Positions 10,728 to 24,400 of a stretch of DNA of 64,000 nt are shown piece by piece (positions within the stretch are counted from its first letter, which is position 1; every line of letters begins with the position of its first letter). Origin of the DNA: Diogma glabrata (taxonomy: Eukaryota > Arthropoda > Insecta > Diptera > Cylindrotomidae). Location: the NCBI GenBank assembly GCA_963693315.1, contig OY856187.1, positions 423,948,429-424,012,428 on the forward strand. The letters are read 5' to 3'. The notes below the pieces were generated by a model. It saw only the letters and a program-made list of their open reading frames with translations, was not told where the DNA came from and did no database searches. The translations under genes were made by a program, and so were the position numbers.

Positions 10728-12479
10728 TCGGAGAACAAAAATAATTGTTATTTTTCTTATTAAAATTGAATTTTAATTTTTGTTAAGTACGTTAATTTAT
10801 TAGACAAATAATAATTTATATTTATTTTCGTTTTTCATATTAAAATGGACAATAGATCAATCCAAGAATATCAGATGTTTAATTTTTAAGTTTTACATTT
10901 ATTTAATTAATTTTTTTTAACAAATTATTTAATTTGAAAAAGGCACTGTAAAGTTCTTTAATTTATTTTTGTTGTAATTTCAACAGAGTTAAATTTTTGG
11001 GCTAATCGATTCTTCAATTAGTGATTACAATGTTAAGTAATTCAATTAAAAGTTAAAGATGAAGTCCTACTAGATAGGCCAGCTACCTACATCAAATTCA
11101 TTGAAAATGTGTAAAGACCATTTTTTTTTAGATCAATGAAATTAGATAAAAGATATTTTATCAATCCGGCTGATAAAATGGCTTGGACTAATTAGGTTTG
11201 GGCACTTCATCATAACAGTTTCAAATAGTACATTATTTTTACACAAACATTTAATCTCTGGTCACAAGTCTTAACTTTTCCTTCATCAATTTTGCTTGTT
11301 TTGGTTTTTTATGTTAAAATTTAATTTGTTTTACTTAATTACAAAATACAATTATTTTCATTTCAAAATTATGTTTTTTTTTCTAAAATTATAAATACAT
11401 TTTATATATTACATCAACTTTTTTATATATATATATATATAAATATTTACAAAATGGCGTTTGTTTAAAAATAAAAAAAATTCTTGAACTGGAAAAACAA
11501 CTGCTGCCTAAGAAATGATTCTTTTTATAATAAAATCATTATTTACAGAATAATAATAAAAACTTGAAAACATGTGAATAGTATTTTCACGAAAATGTAT
11601 TGTTTGTTCAAGAATTTTATTAATAACAAATAACATAATCTTACGTTATTTTTTTTTGCAAATCAATTTAAAATTAAATTAAAATATTAAGAAAAATTAT
11701 CTACATGAAGAAACTGGATTATTTATTCAATTGAAGTTTTACAGATATTTGGTTTTGGTATGATAAAAAGATATATGTATTGCCGAAATTGATAGAATTG
11801 ATAACTTATGCAATTGGCAAGAATTAGTTAAAGAAAGTATTTTGAATGAATTTGCCAAAACTATTCGATCTTATTTTATGAAGAGCAGGACACAAACATA
11901 ACGAGAACTTTAATTGGGATGAATAAAGAAAAAGGTAGATCGTTACTTATGTTTTAAAAAACTTCAAAGTCATAGAAATGGCACAAAAAAAAAATTTAGC
12001 TAACGATCAATTATTATTTTGGAGAAGTTTTTCCTTTCATTACGAAATCAAAATAAATTTTGTTTCACTAAATTAAAAAAAAATATAAATTATAAATAAC
12101 AATTTTAAAAACGAAAATTTACATCATAAATTTTAAGAAAGATCAAAAAAAATTATTTAAACAGAAAAAAAAACATATTTTTTGTAATAATGTGGTACAA
12201 TTTTTTAAATTTTGTTTGTGATTTGTTTTAGTAAAATAATTTACAATAGTCTTATAATTAATTTAAAAATAATAGATTAATTTTTCAATAATTTAAAAAT
12301 TCAAACAAAAAATATTATTTTGTTTGTTTTTCTAAATTAAGTATACAAATACAATATATATAAATTTTTGTTTCTTTTTGAAATTCATGACTAATCATAA
12401 TATTAATTATAATAGTAACTAAATTTATTTTAATAATTATAATTATTAGAGTAATATTAATGATAATAATAGGCCATCT
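10728..12479. other. AT-rich spacer downstream of CREB
   Basis: No gene recognised. An (AT)n run lies near 11423-11440. On the minus strand this region is the 3' flank of CREB and should contain its 3' UTR; many A/T runs make the choice of a polyadenylation signal arbitrary. Confidence 0.5.
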
Positions 12480-15400
12480 TCAATCACTTTTTTGTTGACA
12501 ATATAATTCTTTAAGTGTTTTTAATTCTTCAATTAATGCTTTATTTTGATTTTCTAATACAGCTACCCTATTTTCTAGGCACTTAATATATTCTTTTTTC
12601 TTTCGTCGACATTCACGTGCTGCTTCACGATTTTTCATTAATCGCATTTCACGTTTGCGTGATTGATCTTCAGCTAAAACGGGATTTGCTATATTAACTG
12701 AAATAATAATTCAATATTTTCTTTTAAGTTTAATACGTTATTTATTTTTTGTTTTGAATAAATAAATTATTAAATTAAAATTATTTTTGTTTAGTTTTGT
12801 TCTTTGTTTTTTTATTCTTTAAGTTTTGATAAATTAAAGTTTTTATTTAAATTTGCAATTTGAATTGGTAACATTTAGTTTCAGGTATATATAGTTTAAG
12901 ATATTGTTTTTAAAAGTATTACTATTCTAGATTTCTAAAATGTGTACAAAAAGTCATCCTTTCCGATCCGAAAGGACCGAAGATTTCAATGACAAGTCGA
13001 AGAAATTTAGATTAGAATTTAGAAACCGGTTTTCCTTGTGTTACGAAGCCGGTTTTGCCATCCCTAAACTATTTGTTACCTTAAGAACGAACAAATGTAT
13101 GTTTCGTGTCTTATGAAGCTTCGACATAAATATATATTTTATAGGGTCTGGTAATAAGTTATTAAATTTACCAATTTATACGATTAAAACAAAATGGTCG
13201 TTAGAGAATACGAAACATTTTATTCAGCATTAAGTATTAACTTAAATAAGTCGTTTAAAATTAAGTGTCACAACATATGAATAAACAAAATTCTCATTTA
13301 TCATAAAATCTTAGAGATAAATCAAAATTTCTCTGAAAACTGAACACGAACATCGCCAAATGAAAAAAAACATTATTTTAAATGATAGCGTTAATGGCAA
13401 TATGAAATACCCAGTTTAATTAGCACCAAAAGATTTGTCCAAGTTTCGGTCTATGATCTATTTTTATTTTGCACATCATCAGTGTACATGAGACAATAAA
13501 TGAACGTATGATAATGAAGATTGGTTTAGTAGATGTTTGTTGTAAGCACATGAAATAATTAAGGCACATTATATACCGCACATGAAATAAGTACAGCACT
13601 ACCAAATATTGGTATTAAAAATAGAATAACACAACAAATTTTACAAATATTGCAGCACTTAATATAACCACTTCTTTTAGTTATATTCGGTGATTTTAAC
13701 CATCAGATATTTAAATAAAATGGTGATCACTAACTTTCAATAAAACAATTATCAACATACTACTAATTTCAGTATCTGATTCTCCTTTTAAATAAAATGG
13801 TGTCTGCTTAATTCGCTTAATGCAAGCTAGATTTTAATAAGAAGCAAAGTGGAGTTCAATCAAATTATCGCCTGATAATACCTTATGAAACAAACTTTTA
13901 AACCAAACGGATTGAAATTGGACTGCTTTCACGAAGAGGTTTAGTTATTGTCTATCTTATTGATACTTCAGTACAAGGCATGCACAAATTCAGTTACAAA
14001 TTTCATTCAGCCCAAAAGGAGTTTATATAGACGGATAGCACACAAACACATTAAAAATGAGTTTCATATAAATTATATTTTTTTTTCTTTTTTAATAAAA
14101 TGTGTTGTGTAGTAGACATTACAATGTGTGTCACAACAACACATAAAAATCTTTTAAGACCAAGGTGCCACAACAACATACGTTTTAAGGATGTTAATGG
14201 ACGCAATTTTTTTTTGTTTTTTTTATATTTTTTTTTTTAAATATTGGATAACTAAACAATAAATCCTATCATATATAAAATATGACATAGGCCAATATTT
14301 CGTAATAGGATAGGGAAAATAAAAATAAAATATAGATAAAAAGCAAATTTGTTTTAAAAATTTGCAGGAACAAAACTAAAATGGGTTTGCCAATAGTCCA
14401 GCTAATGGCATAATCCTTGATTATGTGACTTTCTCAATGATTAAAGCTCAGATATATAGTTATATGAAGGCTCGTTTCTTCGAGCAAGCTACAGCGTGCC
14501 ATCATCAAGGAATATTCATTAGCTAAGATTGAGAGTGCTACCGTTGACTGAATACAGTTCATCCGCCAGTACCCTTAAGATATCACCTTGGCCAGTGATA
14601 TCACTGTTATTGCCAGTGGTATGTGATATCTAACGTTAACTCATGTGCCAACAGCAGGGACTGGAGTACGCGGGGTTGTCACACTCGTGGATCAAAAAAT
14701 TAACAAATTAATAAAAACTGATTCCTCCATGCGTATGATGTCGAGTTATTTAAACATCTTATAAAAAGAGATTTGAGAAATTGTGGATAATCCTTTAATA
14801 AAAGTATAAAAGTTAAAACAACAAAATGAAATAAACGAATTAACAATTTCAAGCGGCGTTTACTAATACATATCAAAGATTTATATTTCGATTAATTTTA
14901 AATCCCAACTACACATACGTCTAGTGAGAAGGGTTAGTGTTAGTTTTAATAAGGTAATTGGTTTTTGCATGTATGTATTGTTGAACCGACTAAATCCATA
15001 TATTAATCCTTAGCAAATGATACTATTCGTGCTTATTTTTAATGTTCTAGTTTGACATGGATTGCATAGAAGTAAGAAATGCTACTGTAAAAACATTTCA
15101 AAAAAATAATCTAGAGAAAGGGAAGCATTGAATAATAACAAATGTTATTTAAATCCTTTGAATCCAGAAAAAGCAAATAAGTAAAATTGCTTGCTTTTAA
15201 ACCACTAAACCGAATTAAAGAATTAATACTAATAAAATATTTCACAGTATCTGAATATTAACAAAAATTATTTATATAAGAGAAATATTCATATTCGACT
15301 GATGCAAATACAAAAAAAAATACAAACAATATAACCCCATACCCCATTAGGTCTTAGTCAATTTGATAGAAATTTTGTAACATAAATAAATTTATAAATC

Positions 15401-18400
15401 GTTTCTGGTTAAATGATTTGAGTTGTTAAAACATAATTTTGTTTAAGATTAGTCAAGAGGGAGAGCATTACTAACAAAATTAAAATATATAAACAAAGCA
15501 CTCCATCACCAATTAAATATCAATCAAAAACAGAAAAAAAAAATAAAAAAGATACAAAACAAAAGCCAAAAATATATAAAACTTAAAAACTAAACACTTC
15601 AAAAAATAAAAACATACCAGGTACATAAAATTGTTGTCCATCTTGGCTTTGGGTGTATTGCACTATCGTACCACCACTTCCAGTTGTTGACAATGTATGC
15701 ACATTACCTATACCATCTTGTACATTTGCTATTTGTAATGCTCCCGTATTTATAACTGTCAACATAAAATAACATTTAGTTTTTGTTTTTTTTTTTTAAA
15801 TTTTGAACTGTTTCATCTGAAACTATTAATATGAAAACATTCATGATTTAAAACAAATTGTATAACAACAACACAAGAAACAGCAATAGTGATTCTAATA
15901 CAAAAAAAAAAAACTTTCGTCGGTGTAAATAGTAAAGTTAAAATTAATAAATAAAAAGATAACCAAATGGACTTCAATTCAAATAAAATATAATGTTAAG
16001 ACATGCTCTCAAAAATAGAAAAAATAATTAAACAAAACATCATGCGAAAAATCTTAATTTTTGCTTTTAACAAAACAAATCAACCAGAAAGTCAATAAGT
16101 TTCGAACAACTAGATAACGTGAGTTTCTTTCAGTTTCAGATTCCTATATCCTTACATCTTTCAAATTTATTTCGTTTAAATTTTATTTTACAAAAACTCA
16201 AGGATGCTACTACGCAATCCATTATGGAATTTTATAGTCCGTAATCCAATCTTTAGTCAGTAATCAGTTCAATTAGACCAAATAACTTAAACTTACCCTG
16301 TTTTTACTAGGAGTAATTACGTATTAAAACAATTAAAGGCAAATTAACAAAAGAAAAACTCAAAGATAACCTAATTGTTACGCAACACGAAAGAGATTTT
16401 TTAAAACTTAACTGTTACTTTATATGTATTTCAGTTGTTAGGCTAACTGGAAGTAATTTAAAATTTCCGGATTATTTCCAAAACTACAAACATCTTGGGA
16501 AGGACCTTATACCATTATAACAAAAATAAACGACGTGGTTTATCGGATAAAGAAAGGTCAACGAGCTAATCCAAAAGTTGTTCATCTAGAAAGATTAGCA
16601 CTCTACTAAGGAGGAGATTTAGATTCTATTCGGGACGAACAGTTCGATATATAGTTCGACATCCAAAAGAACATAATTCTAGAAAAATACTCTTTAAAGA
16701 AAATAGTTCCACTATAAAAGAATATAAAAACACGGAAATGAAAATACCTAAATCAACAAAAAGAAAATATAACGTAACCAAAGTAAAACACTTAACAGGA
16801 AGTTTTTGTTTATCCTATAAGAAATTAAACGTAATCTATTAGAGAATAGGTAAATAAACAAATTAAAAAGAATAGATTACACACCTGTGTCAACATGTTG
16901 ATAAAGGAAGGAAAAAAGGTTGTGTTCTAGAATGTAGTAGAAATATCGGGATTATGTCTTCCAGCTAGTATATATAAGAGGTCGTATTAGGGGTAGAGAT
17001 CCGTATAAAATTGTCAGTCGGGAGTGTAGTTTTGAAACTTATAAAAGCGATAAAAGTGATGTAAACATTAACAGTGTTATAAGTTGACTAAGTGATCGAA
17101 CTAAAATATTAGTAACTCGGCCAAGAAACAAATATATATAATAGCCAAGTGGCAACAGCGAACAATGTTAATTTTATATTGAATTCTAAGATATCAAGAA
17201 ATCAACCATTTTAAACCAAAAATGAGCTGTACCAAATGAAAGATATAGAGTTAGACACAATGGATCGGATAGCATTTAGTGCACTAACTAAACGTTTTCG
17301 GGTCTGAATTCTTTGAACCTTGGCCGATTAACTTGAAATTTGCTGAATAGTTAAGGGATGACTCAAAAATCAAAGGTGACATAGCGATGATTTGCGCTTT
17401 TACCCTGGGGGTAGATGCCACCCCTTCTCCGGGGTGGATTTTTTTCCACTCAAAATAAATCGGAAATAAATAGACACATTTTAAGTGGAAATATTTTAGA
17501 ACGTTTTTCCATAGATCGATAATTTTCGAGTTATTCGCAATTTAAAACTTGCATTTTTCGTTCAAATAAGCATATTTTTTGACGGTTTTTCACACATAAC
17601 TCAAAATTTAGCGTTCTATCAAAAGAGATGAAATGAACAAAAATCAAGTTTAAAACGAAAAAGAGATTGGTTTTGTATGATCTTTGTAAGTCCAAAACGA
17701 AGGAAGTTATAGCTCATTGAAGAGAATCATATTTTTTTAACAGCTTGGTTCGAAGTATTCCACGTTAAAAAACGGAAAGCGTTTCATTTTTCGGAGAAAA
17801 CTTCTAAAATATTTTTATAATGCTTAGCAATACCTTTAAAATAAGTACTATGTAGTTTAATTCGTGTCCATTAAAACTAAGCGAGTTACGATGCAAAAAC
17901 GGCGAGCAACTCGAATTTAACAAAAAAAAATCACCGTTAAAATCTCAGCTATTAACAACAAAATCCATATTCTTCGTTATCTTTTTACAGATAGCTGTAT
18001 GTTAGTATTAATCATGAGATCCAGAAGTGAAGTTGCATTAGAATACGTGGTTTTTGAAAAAAGTATTATGATAATGAAAAATGTATATTTCAAATTTCTT
18101 AAAAACGTACCTTCTCTTCAAAATAACCCTAAAACTAAATAAGATACGTAACAAGTATTCAACACGAAAATGTTTGTATTTTTTTACAAAAAATTTAGTT
18201 TGTTTTCTGTGGGATAAAAAATACCGAAGATGTAACTATTTCAAGTTTGTATTATAGCGCTCCGACCACCCAACCCGAGCCCTAAACCCGTAACCATTTA
18301 ACCATTTAAAGATGAAAGGTTTAAACAAGTTGGAATGAATACCATATTATGACTTTTGAAAGTACCTATATATAGGTTTTTTAATGGACGTTGTAACTTT

Positions 18401-21400
18401 AAAATTGAGAGTGGTATGTAACAAAAACCACTTGCATTTTTGGTGCAAAAACACTGTTTTTTTCGACATCATTTGTGTGTGTGTCAGTGTTTGTGTGCGT
18501 GTATACGGTGCCTCTGGTGGTTGCCGCAGACATTACTTTGTAACTCAACATGTGGGACATGCTGCGGTGACAACTGTCCTCCAATTGACCCATCGGAAGA
18601 AAATGATAGTGATCGTAGCTCTGATGATTAAATTTTCTAAAAAAAAACCGTGCTTTAGAAAACCACGGTTTTCTGTTTTTATTTTTGAGTTCAAATTCCG
18701 TTTATTTCAAAATCAATTATTAAAATTAAAAAAGAAAAAAATTCAATAAATATTTCAAATTAAAACTTTCAGTTTTAAAATAAATAAAGATTTAAGTTCA
18801 GCTTTACTTCATTGTGTTGGTGCCATAAGGAAATATAGTATTAAATATATTGTAAACTACCTTTGAAAAATTTAAATAGCTATTTATGAAACAAGTTGCT
18901 AAATTAGGTTGTTTTAAGTTTTAACTACGAGATGTGAAATTGGCAACCGAGGCTAAGCCGAGGTTAACAACACATTGAGTGCTTAAAACAACTAATTTAG
19001 CAACGTGTTTCATACAAGATTTTTTGTAACGAAGCTGCAAAATTAAACTTTTATAAAAAAAACAATTAAACAAATTGCATTTGTATCTAGTACGTTTTGA
19101 GAAAACCAATTTGATCTTATAAGGAGTAAGTAGCCTTAGTTTTCTTTTAGTTTTCATACTGCTAATTGTGAAAAATATCATTTTGTATCGTCAGATATAG
19201 AAAAAGCAGCCAATGAAACTATTTCTACAATCGTACCGGAAAAATCGAAATTGGTACTTCATACAAAACTTTGAAACTTCATACAAAAATTTTGATGAGT
19301 GGTTCAAAGAATCAAAAACTACAACAATCAATGAAACGGTCATGCTGGCTTATTTTGTAAGAAAACTAGGATCCATGAAAACGTCAACATTGTGGTGCGA
19401 GTACTCTAAACTAAGAACTATGGTTTGTTTGAACGCCAGCGTGAATATGAAATCATTCACGAATTTGATAGTTTATTTGAAAAGGAAGAGTAAAGGTCAC
19501 GTCGTGAAAAAATCAAAAACATTTACCAAGGAACAAATAGTGATAGTGAGCACTTGTTGTTAAAGGTAAACTTTATCATAAAGGTGTTTTATGTGTTCTG
19601 ATTTTTTCAAGCAATTTTTTAGACTGTACTTAATTATTTTTGGTGTAGCTGGTCGTTGTCGTAGGAACGAGTTACTTAAGCTATCAATAGATGATGTGAA
19701 TGATACAGGTGAATTTGTGGTTGTTAACATTATTGAAACGAAGACAAAAGTTCCACGTCAGTACGTCATCACTGAGGGATCTCTTGGTAACATTAGTTTG
19801 GTAGCTGTATTTCGAAAATATGTTTCACTTCGTCCTTCCAAAACACTACATCGACGATTTTTTGTTGGTTATCGCACCGGAAAGTGTATAAGTCAACCTG
19901 TTGGTATAAATACCTTCGGAGCTGTTCCGAAGAAGATTGCGGAATTTTTGGGATTGTCAAGTCCTGAATTGTACAGGGACACTGCTTCCGTAGAAGTGGT
20001 GCCACGTTGCTGACGGATTCAGGTGCGCATTTGCCGTTATTGAAGAGATTTGGCGGATGGAAATCTGTTAACGTTGCTAAGGGTTATGTGGACAGCTCCA
20101 TTCTCAACAAATGCAAAATCGCAAAACAAATTTTGGGCGATGATATCAACTGCTTCAATCGCAACTAAAACGGCTACAACTTCAGCTTCGATCGCTAATG
20201 ATAATACGAGCAAAGAAACAGGTCACAGAATTTTGGACCATTATACTCCTATTTTAGTCGCGAGTCATGCCTAAGGCATAGAGGCGGTTTTAAGGAGGTG
20301 AAAAGTTGGAATACATAATAAACTGTGTTCGAGAACATAAAAGAAGATTTATTCTATATAACTAAATAAGAAGGGAATCAAAAAAATGAGTAAACCTACA
20401 TTTTTTCTATATTTTCTAAACCTACATAAAAATCGCAAGTCGGGCTTATGTCACCTTTGAAGTTAAGAGTAAGATGAGTTTAATTCCCAATTTTAATGGA
20501 AATCGATGGAGGTTCAAAGAATTCAGGGGTATTGGTCTATTTTCATGTTCGGTTACTGTATTAATTAAAGCATAAAGTGACCTAGAAAATTAGCTGAATT
20601 ATTTACATATAACTTCATTAGTCGATTTTACAGTGATAGGCAATAGACGAGTTTTCTAATTTGAAGAAATTATAATTTATTATTTAAAAATATTTTGTTG
20701 AAAGTATTGTTGTAAGAGATTCAAAAATATTCGATTTTTTTTGTCGTAGAATGTGTAGTATAGTAGAAATTTCAATGTGTCACAACCACAAATACAAAAC
20801 CTTTTAAGACCACGGTCCCACAACAACATGCGTGAGCCATGGCCTAAGGTGTTGATGGACGCAATTTTTTATTGTTGTTTTTTTTTAAAGAATTGATAAC
20901 TAAACAATAAATCCTATCACATAATGAAATATGATATAGACCAATATTTCATGATCGGATAAAGGAAATATAAATAAAATAAAAGGGTAAAAATAGTATA
21001 CTATAGATCAAAAATATTTACAAATCAACAAAAACGGATAGCATAATTGAATTGGATATTTTGTACTATTTCATTTTAGCTTTAATATGCAAATTTGTCC
21101 ACATGTTGTTGTTGTTGTGGCGACGAGTTGTGGTTCTATTCTTCCGGCTCTAAGTCCAGATTCAGGAATTCTGCTACTGCCCTTGGGCGGTACCACAGAT
21201 CTTCCTTCGTCAGGTCGGTTGGTTTCTCTGAACAATTGAAAAGGTGGTTAGCATCATGTGGCGTGCCCTCACATATGGACACTTGTCAACAATTTCATGG
21301 TCAATTCTACTCATGTAGTTATTTAAGATGCGTGACCAACCGAATCTTAACTGCACTAGGATGGTTCTGGTGCTGCGTGGCAGTTTTGCCTCTTCGGCAG

Positions 21401-24400
21401 CGACTTGTGGTGGTTTGCTATTAAGAACTCGATTCGGGGCGTAGTTCTTTATTGTCTTCAACGGTTTTAGTATGTAGATTTTTCAACCCCCTCTTATACG
21501 TAGGCTCGTCGATGTTATTAATGTCTTCAATGTTTTTAACATCTTGTAGGAAGCATTTCGCAGTCCTTCTTATGTCTCTATGTGGTGTTGTCATGGATAA
21601 GGTGTCATTGCAGGGATGCTGCTCTCTATGACAGGACCAAAGATATTGTTTAGTAAGCATTTCGTTGTGTTTACGGATCGGCAATATGTTACATTCCTCA
21701 TGTAGGTGATCTGTGTTGGCCATCAGTTGACATTCGGTTGCTGTAGGCAAGGCTGCGTTGTATTATCTGTAACTCATTTATTCCAGTGGGTGTCAGCGAC
21801 TTGGGGTTTCCATATGGGAGCAGCCTAATTTATGAAAGGCCTTCCTATTGCTTTATATGCCGTTATTATTGTGTTTTTATCCTTACCCCACGAACTGCCT
21901 GCTAGAGCTTTCAGTGCGTTATTCCTGTTTTTAGGTTTTGTATTTACTTGTTGAGCATGAGCGTTGAATTTAAGTAGTGGATCGAATGTTACCCCCAGCA
22001 GTTTTGGATTTTTGGCAGTAGAAATTAGTATTGGACATTGGACATAGGTGAGTTGTTTCATGTTGTTTCCTGTAGGTGGTGTAGGTAAACTACTTAAGTA
22101 AAGGTTGAATAATGAAGGCGAGAGAACTCCACCATGTGGAACTCCTTGTCTGAGATCTCATCTTAGATCTAGAGTTACGGAACTCAACGTATGTTTGGCG
22201 GCCTCTTAGATAGTTGCACAACCAGCGCTTTACTAGACCTGGCAGATTTGTGTTGAATATGTCGTTCAGTAGTGCAGCATGTGACACTGTCTCGAAAGCT
22301 TTCGACAGGTCAAGTGCAACTAAAATTGTTCTAGCACAGGGTTGTTTTTGGTTTAGACCATCGCTGATTTGGTTTTTGATTCTATAAAGCGCGGTGGTTG
22401 TACTGTGTGCTTTCCTAAAGCCATGCTGATGTGACGCCAATTTGCAAGATTCTGTTAACCGAGGTAGTAGTAGTGCTTCTATCAATTTTGCAACCGATGA
22501 GAGGATAGAGATCGGTCTATAGGATTCACCCTTTTCTTCAGGCTTTCCAGGTTTCAAAATGGGAATTATTATAGCAGTTTTCCAGATATTTGGCATCTGA
22601 AGCGTGTTTAGAGATGTGTTGAGTATGGTAGTGAGAAAGTTCAATCCTTTGGGTCCAATGTGTTTTAGCATGATGGCTGAGATGCCATCTGGTCCAATAG
22701 CTTTAGATGGTTTGGATTTCTTTATTGCGTTTCCTACATCTTCTTCGGAAAATATGATATCCTCAAGATTTTCAGTATTAAGTTTGCGCATATGACTGAC
22801 CTAGTTTCTTTTTCATGTTTACTTTGCTTTTCTGTAAACTGCGTGTTGAATTTTGTTGCGCATTTTCTATGGTTTTCGGTTGGGATATCATCGAAGAAGA
22901 TCATGCAGTTGTTATGCTATTGACGCGGATGTGTTAAACCCATAATCACCTTCCACAGACTTTTATTTGTACCAAAGTTTGACTTACTCACTAAATCTTT
23001 CCATTTGTTACGTTTGTGTTCCATTACTAATTTATTTATCTGCTTGTTCAGGCCCGAAATTCTAGAGTCAGTTGGATCTGCCTTACGGATGTCATCTCTT
23101 TGGGAGGAAAGTACACAAGCTTCTTGTGGGCAGTTTGGTTTAATAGTTTGTATGCTGCCGGCTGGAATGAAGCGAGATCCATCTTTGTTAAAAATTTCTC
23201 TGAATTTTCTTTCCCCAGAGAGGGCGTCAATTGGTAAAATTTGCTTACTGAATTCCAATTCAGTAAAATTGTTAAGATTATCCCAGTCTGCTTTGTTAAA
23301 ATTAATGTATGTCTTTTTCTCAGATTTCATTTAAGGAACGGCTTAAGCTGATTATGATCGGCACATGGTCTGATCCCAATGCAATTTCAGATCTCCATTC
23401 AGCAATTGGCATTAGTGAAATGCTGGCAAGTGAAACATCTGAAGACGAGTATGAGTTATTTGTTACTCTTGTTGGTTGTGGTTCATTGAGGACTCCAAAG
23501 TTGGAGCCGTCGGTTTGATCAGCAATATTTTCACCTCTTGAGTCGGTGTTCAAGTGTGAGTGCCATAGATCGTGATGAGCATTTATGTCGCCGAGAATTA
23601 GACAGTCTTTGGTGTAAAATAAATGTCCTATGGACGGTTCATAACCTATATCACAGCTGCTTACTGGTGGAATATAAATATTGACTAGATTTATCTCCGT
23701 ATTTCCGGATTTTATTGTAATACCTAGTTGTTCCCGGTACTGCTGGTAATGTGGTTGTACGGTAGATAATGGTTTTTTGTATGATAAAGGCAAGGCCACA
23801 ACCTTTGTCCTTTCCTCTATCCAGTCTTGTAATTCTATAATCACAGATACTATCACTAATCTTAGATCTAACATTTTATTTGGTTTCTTTTTTACAAAAC
23901 TAGACTCGATATTGTTTTTATACATAAAGTTGATAATATCATCGATTTTGTTTAAGAGACCGTTACAATTTAGCTGCATTATTATCACATCACCTGTGGT
24001 TTCCGGATGTGTGCTCATTTGCATTGTGCTCTGCTGCGAGCTCGTATTTATATGTTGACTGTATGCATAGCAACATGGCGCTATGTAGTTTTTCGTCCAT
24101 TGCTTATGTGTTGCAAGGCCTGAGCAGTTCTTGAGATGACACCATTCTTTACAGCTATTACACTGGACGGATGCAGTGTTTGCCCTTAAAATGTTTTTGG
24201 ATATTGCACAATGCCATATTTTAGTTGGTCCAGGATTTCTTTCAATACCGGTCATGACGAGGAGGATCTGAAGTAGTGAGGCCAGTGACAACTGATTCTT
24301 TATCTAAAAAATGGAGCGTCGGAGTAGCACCTTTCGTCGAAATTTTTGCGATGGTCCTTAGTCGGAGCTGGGTTCCGAGTACTTCTGGGGCGTAGACCCG

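Larger units (their letters stand above)
17304..20526 (+). mobile_element. Crypton-like tyrosine-recombinase element with inverted termini
   Basis: An inverted repeat delimits about 3.2 kb. CTGAATTCTTTGAACCT at 17304-17320 faces AGGTTCAAAGAATTCAG at 20510-20526, and CAAAGGTGACAT at 17371-17382 faces ATGTCACCTTTG at 20448-20459, at exactly the same 67-bp offset on both sides. A 7-bp hairpin (CCACCCC/GGGGTGG, 17418-17437) lies near the left end. The 3' third holds a broken tyrosine recombinase gene (19181-20167) and the middle a Cys-rich ORF (18440-18631). No DDE transposase, reverse transcriptase or LTR is visible. Cryptons are DNA elements that encode a tyrosine recombinase; most described families lack long terminal inverted repeats, so the combination is notable. 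It lies in CREB intron 3, opposite to CREB transcription. Confidence 0.7.

Noticed and set aside
15583..15765. 60-residue ORF read as a separate gene
   Set aside because: It is exon 4 of CREB read through its splice donor and acceptor; the exon borders give the better model.
18480..18510. GT-rich run as a regulatory microsatellite
   Set aside because: Short and imperfect (GTGTGTGTGTCAGTGTTTGT); nothing supports a function.
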